Part shown: positions 42,715-50,981 of the stretch, in pieces
Numbering within the stretch: the first letter of the stretch is position 1
Layout of the letters: each line of letters begins with the position of its first letter
Source: an uncultured Pirellulaceae bacterium
GTDB taxonomy: Bacteria > Planctomycetota > Planctomycetia > Pirellulales > Pirellulaceae
Reading direction: 5' to 3'
DNA length: 64,000 bases
Assembly: GCA_937941455.1 (NCBI GenBank)
Contig: CALDHM010000010.1
Coordinates: 62,001-126,000 of the forward strand
Made by a program: the position numbers and the translations under genes
The notes under the pieces: generated by a model
Told to the model about the DNA's origin: nothing
Databases searched by the model: none
The model's input: the letters and a program-made list of their open reading frames with translations, nothing else

Positions 42715-44139
42715 TTATTGTTTGACGTCATAGCACATGATGAATTCTTGGTCGCGCAGGTAGAGTTTTCCGTTGGCGACCACCGGATGCACCCAGATCT
42801 TGCCGCGTGGCTTGCGCCGTTCGGTGAGCGGGGACAGAACGAACCGCCCTTTGATATCCCACCCCTCGGGATTGGCCTGGATCAATAAGATCTCTCCGTC
42901 GTCCTCGTTGATGTAGTAGAAACGACCGTCAGCGTAGGTCAGGGCTCCCTTCTTGAACGCTTTCTTGTCGACCCAGCGATATTTTCCCGTTTCGGAATTC
43001 TGGCAGCCGAACCCTTCGTACTCGCCGTAGCCGTACAAGAAGCCATCGACGTTGATCACGCCGCCGTGATGATTGCTCATCGAGCGCGACATCCAGACTT
43101 CCTCGGCGGAGTTCCGGCTGACCTTGAACAGTGCCGACCCCGAGCCGTAGCCGGAAGTGACGTAGACATTGCCATTGACCTCGACCGGCGTGGGGATCAC
43201 CGCCGTTTTTCCCGGGAATTCTCCGCGCCACAGAATGTCTCCGGAATCGGGATCGACCCCGACGACTTGGGTATTGAGCAGCTGCACGTAGATCGGCTTC
43301 CCTTCCTTTTCGATGACGATCATCGACGAGTAATGGGCTGTATCCGTGGCGCCGACCGTTTGCCACAATTTTTTGCCTGTCATTTTGTCCAGCGCGACGA
43401 TCGCGCCGGCCGATCCGCCGGGGGTACAGACCACTTGATTGCCGTAGACCAAGGGGGATTCAGCGTAGCCCCATGTCGGAACCTTGCCGCCGAAGTCCGA
43501 CATCGATACCGACCAAAGCTTCGCGTGATCCTCGATGCGGAAGCAAGACAACTGGCCGGTAGCCGACATGAAATAGACGCGATCTTGATCGACCGTAGGG
43601 GTGCTGCGCGGTCCATCCCCCCAATCGTTGACATATCGGTCGCCTATTTCGACGCGCCATAATTCCTCCCCAGTATCGGCGTCAAGGCAAAGTCCAAACT
43701 CTTTGTCCTCGAACAAGCCCATCGTGTAAAGTCGCCCCTTGGCGATCGCGAAGCCGGCGTAGCCAAGCCCCGCGTTATTGTTGACCCACAATTGTTTCGG
43801 TCCCCCCTCAGGCCATTCTTGCAGCAAGCCCGTCTCGGTCGAGACATCGCGCCGATCCTTGCCGCGCCACTGCGGCCAATCGTAGCCGTCGCCCGCCGTC
43901 ATCTGCGGGTCGGGCTGGAACGCTCCGCTGACTCCGGTGCGGGAGTCCTCCGGAACCCAGCATCCCAATACGGCGACGATGCACAACACGCCCAGGCATG
44001 AGACGAACGACTCGCGGTTCTGTGCTCCGCCGAAGCGACTGCACCCCGGCCGGCGGAGAGGAGATCCCTCAGCTTCAGAAGCAAGTAACAGCGAGTCGGC
44101 GGCAACAAGACGGTTTATGAAACGGGTCACGAACTTCAT
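42715..44139 (-). CDS. PQQ-like beta-propeller protein, exported
   Basis: This protein of about 474 residues has repeats such as GLCLDADTGEELWRVEIGD, GAIVALDKMTGKKLWQTVG and GVDPDSGDILWRGEF, the seven- or eight-bladed propeller of the PQQ/BamB kind. No PQQ-binding residues can be assigned. The planctomycete opening DWPQWRGKDRRDVSTETGLL is seen. The N-terminus is odd. From ATG 44139 the first 40 residues contain ASEAEGSPLRRPGCSRF before the real hydrophobic export helix (SCLGVLCIVAVLGC), which ends in a lipobox-like LGC. That stretch is encoded by a GC-rich inverted repeat and looks inserted. GGGA lies 11 nt before the ATG. Confidence 0.82.
   Translation of the reverse strand: MKFVTRFINRLVAADSLLLASEAEGSPLRRPGCSRFGGAQNRESFVSCLGVLCIVAVLGCWVPEDSRTGVSGAFQPDPQMTAGDGYDWPQWRGKDRRDVSTETGLLQEWPEGGPKQLWVNNNAGLGYAGFAIAKGRLYTMGLFEDKEFGLCLDADTGEELWRVEIGDRYVNDWGDGPRSTPTVDQDRVYFMSATGQLSCFRIEDHAKLWSVSMSDFGGKVPTWGYAESPLVYGNQVVCTPGGSAGAIVALDKMTGKKLWQTVGATDTAHYSSMIVIEKEGKPIYVQLLNTQVVGVDPDSGDILWRGEFPGKTAVIPTPVEVNGNVYVTSGYGSGSALFKVSRNSAEEVWMSRSMSNHHGGVINVDGFLYGYGEYEGFGCQNSETGKYRWVDKKAFKKGALTYADGRFYYINEDDGEILLIQANPEGWDIKGRFVLSPLTERRKPRGKIWVHPVVANGKLYLRDQEFIMCYDVKQ
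44024..44070. repeat. GC-rich inverted repeat inside the PQQ-protein N-terminus
   Basis: CTCCGCCG (about 44028-44035) and CGGCGGAG (about 44053-44060) are exact inverted repeats inside the coding sequence, in the segment that encodes the odd residues before the export helix. It looks like a small palindromic element captured in frame. Confidence 0.45.
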
Positions 44140-44431
44140 GACAGACTTTTCCCAAATCAAACAGCAGGTACGAACCAAATCAACCACTGGGTTTATTGTG
44201 CCGGTTCGTTTTGTAAATTTCCACAAGGTATTGTCAGAAAAAAAACGGGTACCGCGAAAAGGGCAGGGGAAAAGGGTGGAGGACAACGGTGCATCCGCCG
44301 TGGGCTACCCAGGAAGAGGTTGCCGTTGCTAAGCCGCCAGACGATGCCGCGTTTCTTAGTCGAATCGCGATGCGTGACCTGCGCGAGGAGACAGCGCGGG
44401 CCAGCGGTAACCGACCCGCCCGGCAATGAAC

Positions 44432-47400
44432 TCAACTGGCTCGCGCGACTTGCCGCGGACCGACTGGTAGGAACTTGTTGGCGTCCTGCGCGACGGCCGC
44501 CATTTCGAATTCGAGTTCTGCGTCGAAATCGTCGGGCACCAGTTCGATGTCAGGACGCTCGACAAATACCGGCACATCCCGTTCCGGCTTGACCACCGGC
44601 AGCGGCGCTGGAACTGGCGTCTCGACAACCTCCACTGCGCGGTAGCGCACCGGTTTAGCGCCGTGCTCGGCCACGTCTTTGTGATTCGGCAGAATCACGA
44701 CGTCGGCACCCAGCGAATCGAACAAATCGCGGACGTGGTCGTGGCAGGTGAATAGCATCAGCTGATAACCGTGTGAGGAAAATTCCATCAGCAACTTTGC
44801 GGCCGTCCTCATCCGCCGGGCGTCGAAATTGACCAGAATATCATCGAAGACCAGCGGGATGACAGCCCCCCGCCGGGCGAAGACCGTTACCAGAGCCAAA
44901 CGCAGACTCAAGTAGACTGCTTCGCGCGTGCCGCGGCTCAGTTTGTCGACCGTGATCGTTTCCCCTTCGTGATTGTCGACCAGCAGTTCTTCGCCCACCA
45001 GCCGTGTCCAAATCCGAACGTAATGGCCGTCGGTCATCTGCTTCAAGTAATCGGAGGCCTCGCGGAGAGTTTCCGGCTGTCGTTTCGACTCATAGCTGTC
45101 GCGAATCGAATCGAGCAACAGCGAGCTGGTCGCCAAACGGCGCCAATTGTTGACGGAATCGCGCATTTCGGCCGCGATCGCGTTGAGCTCCAAGCGAGCC
45201 TCGTCCAGCTTGGGGTCTTCGCCGAGAATTTTGAGTTCTTGCAGCCGCTCGCCGCGGATCTGCAACTGCGCCGCTTGTTCGGCCTTGAGACTTTCCAATT
45301 CGTTGAGAATCTGCTCCCAGCGTTTTTCGAGCCCCGTCTTGGCGTAGGCATGGTAAAGAGGTTGCACGTCCTTTTCTGTCCAACCTGTGCCTAATCCGGC
45401 GGCAATCTGTTCGGTCAATTGATTCCGTTTCTCGATCAGTTTCGCCCGCGCGGCGTGCTTCATGTCGAACTGGCGGTATTCCTCCTCGGTAGCGACGCCG
45501 ACGACCGCCAGCAATTTTTGCCGCTGCGCCTGCAGTCGTTCCAGTTCCCGGCGTGCCTTCTCGAGCGTACCGCGGAGCGTCAGGTATTCGTTTTTGAGCT
45601 CGCGTTGCCGCTGGAACAGTTGGCGTTGGCCGTTGATGAGTTCGTTCAGTTTCTGCACGGCGCGCAATGGCGATCGGATTTCTTCCTTGGGTTTCAGTCC
45701 GGCGATGGCCAGCAACTCGGCGACACGGGCGCCCATGGCCACGAGTTCTTTCTCGCGCAGGCCCAACTCGTGTCGGCAAATTTCCAAGCGGGCCTGATAT
45801 TCGGCGACGCGACCCGAGCGGACGCTCACCTCGCGAACTTGCAGCGGCGTCAGGGAATCGGGCAGGCCAAGCGCCCGCAGGCTCGACTGCCACCGCTTTT
45901 CGCACTCCTCGACCTCCCGTTCTTGGGCCGTGATTTGGCGGCGCAGATCCTCGAAGCGAACCCGCGCGTTCTTCGCATTGTTCTCCAGCGGCACCAAGCC
46001 CTCGAGGCGAGACAATTTCGATTCGGCGTCCTGGAGTTCCAACTCGACTTGTTGCAAACCCGGCGGGAGCAAACGATCGATCTCTTCACGTTCCGCCCTT
46101 GCCCGCTTGAGTTGGCTGCGGACCATTTCAATTTGATGGCGGAAGTCATCCATCGAGTCCCGAGCGAGGCGTTCCCAGTGGTACTTCATCGCCAGCGCGA
46201 CGAAGCCACAGAACAGCCCCATGATCACCATGACGATCCCGACGTCGTACGACACATTGCCGACCTGGCCGAACACGGAGTTCCAATTGGGAAAAGCCCC
46301 GGAACTGAGCACGCCGAAACCAAAGAAAATGAACCCGGCGATGAAAACCAGACCGATCACCGCCAATTTGCCGAACGGCAATACTTGATCTTCGACGACA
46401 TTGTCGATTTCCAGTTCGAGTTCCGAGCGGGATTTTTGCAGTTTCTCGATCTTCTCGTCGAGCTCCAGTCGCCGCCGCAGGCGATTGACGTGCCGCGTCG
46501 TGTCATCAAGCGTTTCGGGAATCGATCCGCCGGTTTCCGACAGGCTGACCCCCAACTGTTTTTCGTGTTGGGCCAAGTCGAATTTAGCCTTATCAGCCAG
46601 ATCTTTCAGGCGTACCAATTTTTTCTGTTGATCGGTCAGGTTGATCGCCAGTGGCTTGAGCGTCTTGATCCCGCGCTGAGCGAGATCCGTAAGATCGCGA
46701 TTTTTCAGCTTGAGTTGCCCCTCCAGACCGGTAAGTTCGCCTGCAATAGCCGCTTCGATCTTCTCGATTTCCGCGCGGTAGTCATCGGCCTGACGCTCGA
46801 GCGACTCGATCCATGGCGTGTGAGCCTGCAGGGCCTCCACCTTGGCTCGCAGGTCCCAGACATTGTGATCGATTCCCAATTGGTCGCGCTGCGCGAGGAT
46901 TTGCTTCCGCTCGCGGCGAATTTGTTGGATCCGTTCTTGCTGTTTGGCGATTTTCTGATTCAGCTGGTCGAGGGTCGCCACCGAGATGTCTTTCGGATCC
47001 GGAAGTACGCCGAAGGTATCGATTTGCTTTTGCACCACGTCGCGAGCCTGCCAACGATCGGACAGCTGAATCGCCAATTCGGTAAGTCGTGATTCGCGTT
47101 CGACCCGTTTGAGTTCGCTCTGGAGTTCCTCCAAACGCCGCGAGGCGTCCTTGACCTGTGCCGCGACCTTCGACCAGCGTTTGGACCGCGACCGCTGCTC
47201 GTCGATCTCGAGCAGCAACTCCCTGCGGCGAGCTTTCAATTTGCCGATCCGAGATTCCTTGTGGTGATCGCCCGACCACAGGAGATTACGCCGACGCTCA
47301 ATGTCTCGCATCACGTCGACGAGCGAAACTCGATCCAGCCCGCTGGTCAAGCGGTAGAGGTGATCGGCAGCTTGCGTGTTGTTGAGCGCACCCAACTCCT

Positions 47401-47815
47401 GGATTTCACGCAGTCCCACGGCAAAGACATTGTTGAAGATCGGCTCGTCCACATTGGCAAGCAGACTTTCGAGCATCGCCCGGCCGTGCAGATCGCCACT
47501 GCGCTGATCGACCAGCGACAATTCCCCCTGCGGATCCTCCGGGCGCTTCAGGTCGAGATGGCGCTGGATTTCGAAAGCTCCTTGGGGCGCCTTGATGAAG
47601 GCCGATCCGCCTGCCAGGCCACCGTACACCGGTGGAACATACTTCTCACGCCGCTCCGCCGAGAAGCCGAACAGCATCGAGCGGACAAACTGCATCAGCG
47701 TGGTCTTGCCAGCCTCGTTCTGACCATAGAACACCGAGATTCGATCGGAAATCTTGTCGACTTGTAGGCCCTTCCATACGCCAAAGCCTTCGACTTGCAG
47801 ATCGGTGATTTTCAC
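44432..47815 (-). CDS. SbcC/YhaN-like SMC-type AAA ATPase with internal membrane segments
   Basis: This 1127-residue protein has a split ATPase. Walker A (GQNEAGKTT, 31-39) is at the N-terminus, and the signature (DKLSRGTREAVYLSLRLAL) and Walker B (VIPLVFDDILVNFD) are at the C-terminus, joined by long coiled coils. Unlike SbcC, the middle (about 485-555) has two membrane helices (VIGLVFIAGFIFFGFGVLS and VGIVMVIMGLFCGFVALAM), as in YhaN-type proteins, and no zinc-hook CxxC was seen. The start is GTG, set by GGAG 8 nt before. The phosphoesterase gene ends 56 bp upstream, so the pair resembles an SbcD/SbcC or YhaO/YhaN complex. Confidence 0.88.
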   Translation of the reverse strand: MKITDLQVEGFGVWKGLQVDKISDRISVFYGQNEAGKTTLMQFVRSMLFGFSAERREKYVPPVYGGLAGGSAFIKAPQGAFEIQRHLDLKRPEDPQGELSLVDQRSGDLHGRAMLESLLANVDEPIFNNVFAVGLREIQELGALNNTQAADHLYRLTSGLDRVSLVDVMRDIERRRNLLWSGDHHKESRIGKLKARRRELLLEIDEQRSRSKRWSKVAAQVKDASRRLEELQSELKRVERESRLTELAIQLSDRWQARDVVQKQIDTFGVLPDPKDISVATLDQLNQKIAKQQERIQQIRRERKQILAQRDQLGIDHNVWDLRAKVEALQAHTPWIESLERQADDYRAEIEKIEAAIAGELTGLEGQLKLKNRDLTDLAQRGIKTLKPLAINLTDQQKKLVRLKDLADKAKFDLAQHEKQLGVSLSETGGSIPETLDDTTRHVNRLRRRLELDEKIEKLQKSRSELELEIDNVVEDQVLPFGKLAVIGLVFIAGFIFFGFGVLSSGAFPNWNSVFGQVGNVSYDVGIVMVIMGLFCGFVALAMKYHWERLARDSMDDFRHQIEMVRSQLKRARAEREEIDRLLPPGLQQVELELQDAESKLSRLEGLVPLENNAKNARVRFEDLRRQITAQEREVEECEKRWQSSLRALGLPDSLTPLQVREVSVRSGRVAEYQARLEICRHELGLREKELVAMGARVAELLAIAGLKPKEEIRSPLRAVQKLNELINGQRQLFQRQRELKNEYLTLRGTLEKARRELERLQAQRQKLLAVVGVATEEEYRQFDMKHAARAKLIEKRNQLTEQIAAGLGTGWTEKDVQPLYHAYAKTGLEKRWEQILNELESLKAEQAAQLQIRGERLQELKILGEDPKLDEARLELNAIAAEMRDSVNNWRRLATSSLLLDSIRDSYESKRQPETLREASDYLKQMTDGHYVRIWTRLVGEELLVDNHEGETITVDKLSRGTREAVYLSLRLALVTVFARRGAVIPLVFDDILVNFDARRMRTAAKLLMEFSSHGYQLMLFTCHDHVRDLFDSLGADVVILPNHKDVAEHGAKPVRYRAVEVVETPVPAPLPVVKPERDVPVFVERPDIELVPDDFDAELEFEMAAVAQDANKFLPVGPRQVARAS

Positions 47816-47871
47816 TCAAAGGTCTCCTGTCATTGGGCCGCGATCACGCGGCGGGTCAAGGTCATCCCGGA

Positions 47872-49119
47872 TCATTGGTTGCTGGAGGCGACCGCGTCAT
47901 CCCAATCGCGATGAGCGGCCAAGTAATCGATGCCGACCAACGACGCGGCCGCCAAGATTTGCTCCCGGTCCGCACCCTGCAACCGCGCAACCGCATGCTG
48001 GACATCGTCCTCGATCATCTCTGGCAGGTAATGATGCAGCGATATCTGGATGCTCGGATCCTCGCGATAACGCCTGAGCGCCCGCAGATAATCTCCTAAG
48101 ATCGTGTCTTCTTCGTACCAGCCGGTGGGCAAGGCCGCGGGGGGATCGATCGTCAAGGCCACCGACCACAAACCCGTCTGCGCTGTGCCGAATTCGCGCC
48201 GCAACCATTGCAGTCGATCCTCGAGTTGCTTTTCAATCCGCAACTTCGGATTGAATGTCCCGGCCGTCAGAACGTGCCAAGGCACTAACAGCATGCGGTC
48301 CGGATTCTCGCTGACCAGCCGCAAGGCCCGTTCGCTGAGCAAATTCTCGAATTCTTCCGCCGTCGCGTTCTCCGCGATTTCAATCGTCTGCGGCAACCAA
48401 CGAAAGACGTCCGTTTCGATGAACTGTGGTCGGGCATGTCCCGATTTGTCGACACGTACGAACACGCAACCATGACTGCCAACCTCGCTCGGTCGACGAC
48501 TCTGCGGCGATCCAGAGAACACGACGTGACTGGTCCCTCGCTCGAGGGCTTGGTATTGATGCCGGCCTCCCAACGCCCAGTAGCAGACATTGCGGGCTGT
48601 AATGGAATTAGTGTCGAATTCGCCGTAGGAGAGGCCGATCGGAAAGATCTCCGCAGTTTCGACCGAAAAGTCGGCACTGTTCTGCCGCTGTGGGTCGTAG
48701 CCGCTTCCCAAGATCGTCGCGATGGGCTGCCCCCCCCTTTGATGGAAAACTTCTTCGACCAGATTCGAGGAGAAGACGCGGACGTTGCCGGGCAATTCTA
48801 CGGTACTGGGCCACCGCTCCGGATGATCCACAGCGCCGCCGCACCAGTAAACGGAGATCTTTTTCTCGGCCAAACGTTCGAATTGCGACAAGAGAAACGA
48901 AGCGGGACGACAGCCGGCTTGATCGAGATCAAACAGGTCACCCGACAACAGAACGAAGTCGACACGTTCGGCAATTGCTAAATCAAATACCCGGGTCGCT
49001 GCCAAATAGGGTGCATTGACGAGAGCGTCCTTCAAGTGCGCGGGGACATGCGACAATTCCGACATTGGCTCATCCAAGTGAAAGTCCGAGGCATGGATGA
49101 ACTTCAGTTCTTCGTTCAT
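47872..49119 (-). CDS. SbcD/YhaO-like metallophosphoesterase with altered GNHD motif
   Basis: This protein of about 415 residues starts with the first metal motif FIHASDFHLD (D12, H14), then LLSGDLFDLD (G61, D62). Where SbcD, Mre11 and YhaO have GNHD, this protein has YWCGGAVDHPERW, so the Asn and His ligands are not in place. The later GGHxH-like motif is YWALGGRHQY. The nuclease centre may therefore be reshaped or inactive. ATG 49119 has GGAAGGG 8 nt before. It precedes the YhaN-like gene by 56 bp and would form the head of a membrane-tethered complex with it. Function in DNA repair is family inference only. Confidence 0.86.
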   Translation of the reverse strand: MNEELKFIHASDFHLDEPMSELSHVPAHLKDALVNAPYLAATRVFDLAIAERVDFVLLSGDLFDLDQAGCRPASFLLSQFERLAEKKISVYWCGGAVDHPERWPSTVELPGNVRVFSSNLVEEVFHQRGGQPIATILGSGYDPQRQNSADFSVETAEIFPIGLSYGEFDTNSITARNVCYWALGGRHQYQALERGTSHVVFSGSPQSRRPSEVGSHGCVFVRVDKSGHARPQFIETDVFRWLPQTIEIAENATAEEFENLLSERALRLVSENPDRMLLVPWHVLTAGTFNPKLRIEKQLEDRLQWLRREFGTAQTGLWSVALTIDPPAALPTGWYEEDTILGDYLRALRRYREDPSIQISLHHYLPEMIEDDVQHAVARLQGADREQILAAASLVGIDYLAAHRDWDDAVASSNQ

Positions 49120-49610
49120 AAACAACCCTTCCTGAGTTTCCAAGAATCCCGCGATGGTTCGCTAGATTCCATTGTCCCGCTGGCAGGCGGCGTCAAATCG
49201 ACCTAGGGGAAGAACGCCGCAGCGATGTCAGCCAGATTATCAATCTTGAAAAGTCTATCCCAACTTACCAGCATCTCATAGAGCAACCAGTCCGCGGCCG
49301 ATGCTAGCAGATCCTGGCCGCTGCCGACGGGTAACTCGGGCCGTCGCCGGCCACGGCTTGTGGATGATGAGCATGCCGCGGCTGAGAAACCCAGGTGGGT
49401 CGCCACTGGCGAGATCGAGCATGTTCGATTCCCATGATCGATCAAGGCTTCGGCTGCCGATAATTAGTGGCTTGTTTCGGCCATGGATGAGCCAATCCTG
49501 GCTGCTGGAGCCCGAATCAGCGCTCGATGACTCCACTCTCCAGCCGCAGGGGGGGGGGCGGGTCGGCCCGTCAGGTTCGGAGAGGGGGGCGATCGTGGTT
49601 TGCACCTTGT
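49120..49610. other. Intergenic region with G10 tract and possible decayed coding remnant
   Basis: A run of ten Gs stands at 49549-49558. A minus-strand frame at 49203-49445 ends with residues such as DLLASAADWLLYEMLVS that look protein-like, but its start half does not, and no ribosome site is seen. I do not call a gene. Confidence 0.35.
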
Positions 49611-50600
49611 TTACGGCAGCACAATCTGCCGGGACCACGGCTGATTCTCAACGTACCAATCGACACACGCCTTCAGCCCTTCGTCGAGTCCTACGCGCGG
49701 CCGCCAGTCGAGCAGTCGATCCGCCTTGGAGATGTCGGCCCAAGTCGATTTGATGTCGGCCTTGTGAAACTCACGATGCTCGATTCGCGCCTGCTTGCCG
49801 AGTAGCTTTTCCAGCTTGGCGATAATCAAATTCAGCGTTACCGGCTGTTTTCCGCCACCGAGATTGACGACTTCATAGCCCACCGGTTTGAGGGCGGCGA
49901 TCGTGCCGCGAGCGATGTCGTCGACGTAGGTGAAGTCGCGCGACTGCTCACCATCGCCGAACAGTTCAATCGGTTCGCCGGCATCGATCCAGCGGATGAA
50001 GCGAAAAATGCACATGTCGGGGCGTCCCGCAGGGCCATAGACTGTGAAGTAACGAACAACCGTCACATCGATTCCGTAAAGGTAGTGATAAGCATAGGCC
50101 ATCACCTCCGCCGCTTTTTTCGAGGCAGCGTAAGGTGAAATCGGCGTATTGACCGCCAAGGTCTCCACAAACGGCATCTCCTGCCCAGCATACAACGATG
50201 ACGTCGAGGCCAGCACATATTTCTTGATTTTGTGCCGCCGCATTTCTTCGAGCAGGTTCAAGCTCCCCATCGCATTGGTCGTCATGTACACATGGGGGTC
50301 GATCATGCTGTAGCGGACCCCAGCCCGAGCTGCCAGATTGATGACGGCATCGAAGCGGTGGTCCGCGAACAGTCGTGTAATGCCGCTGCGATCTTCCAAG
50401 TCGAGTTGTGCGAACATAAATCGCTCGCCCAAAGCGCTCAAGCGATCGAGGCGATGCTGCTTGAGGCTAACGTCGTAGTAATCGTTAAGGTTGTCGATCC
50501 CGAACACTCGGTGACCAGCTTCCAGCAAAAGAGCGGCGACGCGAGCCGCGATAAAACCGGCGCAACCGGTGACTAGATAGGTCTGCGATTTCTGACTCAT
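49611..50600 (-). CDS. NAD-dependent nucleotide-sugar epimerase (UDP-glucuronate 4-epimerase-like)
   Basis: This 329-residue extended short-chain dehydrogenase has the Rossmann motif TGCAGFIAARVA (12-23) and the catalytic YxxxK in SPYAASKKAAEVM. GIDNLNDYYDVSLKQHRLDRL, ARAGVRYSMIDPHVY and FTVYGPAGRPDM match 4-epimerases of UDP-glucuronate and related sugars. The first glycine triad is TGxxGFI as usual. It would supply a sugar (for example UDP-galacturonate) for surface glycans. It stands alone, 381 bp from the next gene. The exact substrate is not provable from sequence. Confidence 0.9.
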   Translation of the reverse strand: MSQKSQTYLVTGCAGFIAARVAALLLEAGHRVFGIDNLNDYYDVSLKQHRLDRLSALGERFMFAQLDLEDRSGITRLFADHRFDAVINLAARAGVRYSMIDPHVYMTTNAMGSLNLLEEMRRHKIKKYVLASTSSLYAGQEMPFVETLAVNTPISPYAASKKAAEVMAYAYHYLYGIDVTVVRYFTVYGPAGRPDMCIFRFIRWIDAGEPIELFGDGEQSRDFTYVDDIARGTIAALKPVGYEVVNLGGGKQPVTLNLIIAKLEKLLGKQARIEHREFHKADIKSTWADISKADRLLDWRPRVGLDEGLKACVDWYVENQPWSRQIVLP

Positions 50601-50903
50601 GAATGCTTGTCAATTCTCATTGCTGTGGATACTGAAACGGGATGCGGGCGACCGCTTGGTCATTTGCAACCAAGTTGCTTGAGGGTCTCATGCCGCTGGC
50701 CACCATATATCGAAGACTTGCGGCGGAGACGCGACGTCGCCACCCGCCGACACCCGACTAACGACTCAGGCACGTTCCCTTACTGGCCCATCTTAGCACG
50801 GTCATCCCAAGACCGCAGCGGCGTTGTTCCCGCGCTCCATGCGGCATTTTTAGACGGAGCGATACCAAATCTGTCGCTTGGGCAAACCTTTCACTAGGCT
50901 TAG
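50601..50903. other. Intergenic region upstream of the epimerase gene
   Basis: I see no gene or clear promoter. The open frame at 50607-50897 on the plus strand lacks protein character. The end of this gap is occupied by the family A repeat at 50904. Confidence 0.4.
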
Positions 50904-50970
50904 AGCCTTACCCCAAACCTGCCTCGCTCAAGCTTCGGGCTAGGGGTGCTGTCGGTTTGGGGATCGGCTT
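50904..50970. repeat. Hairpin repeat family A, copy 3
   Basis: The outer stem is CCCCAAACC (50911-50919) with GGTTTGGGG (50954-50962), with AGCC and GGCT beyond. The core is CTCGCTCAAGCTTCGGGCT. It lies 12 bp after the stop of the P-type ATPase gene (minus strand). Confidence 0.85.
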
Positions 50971-50981
50971 TTCATCACAAG

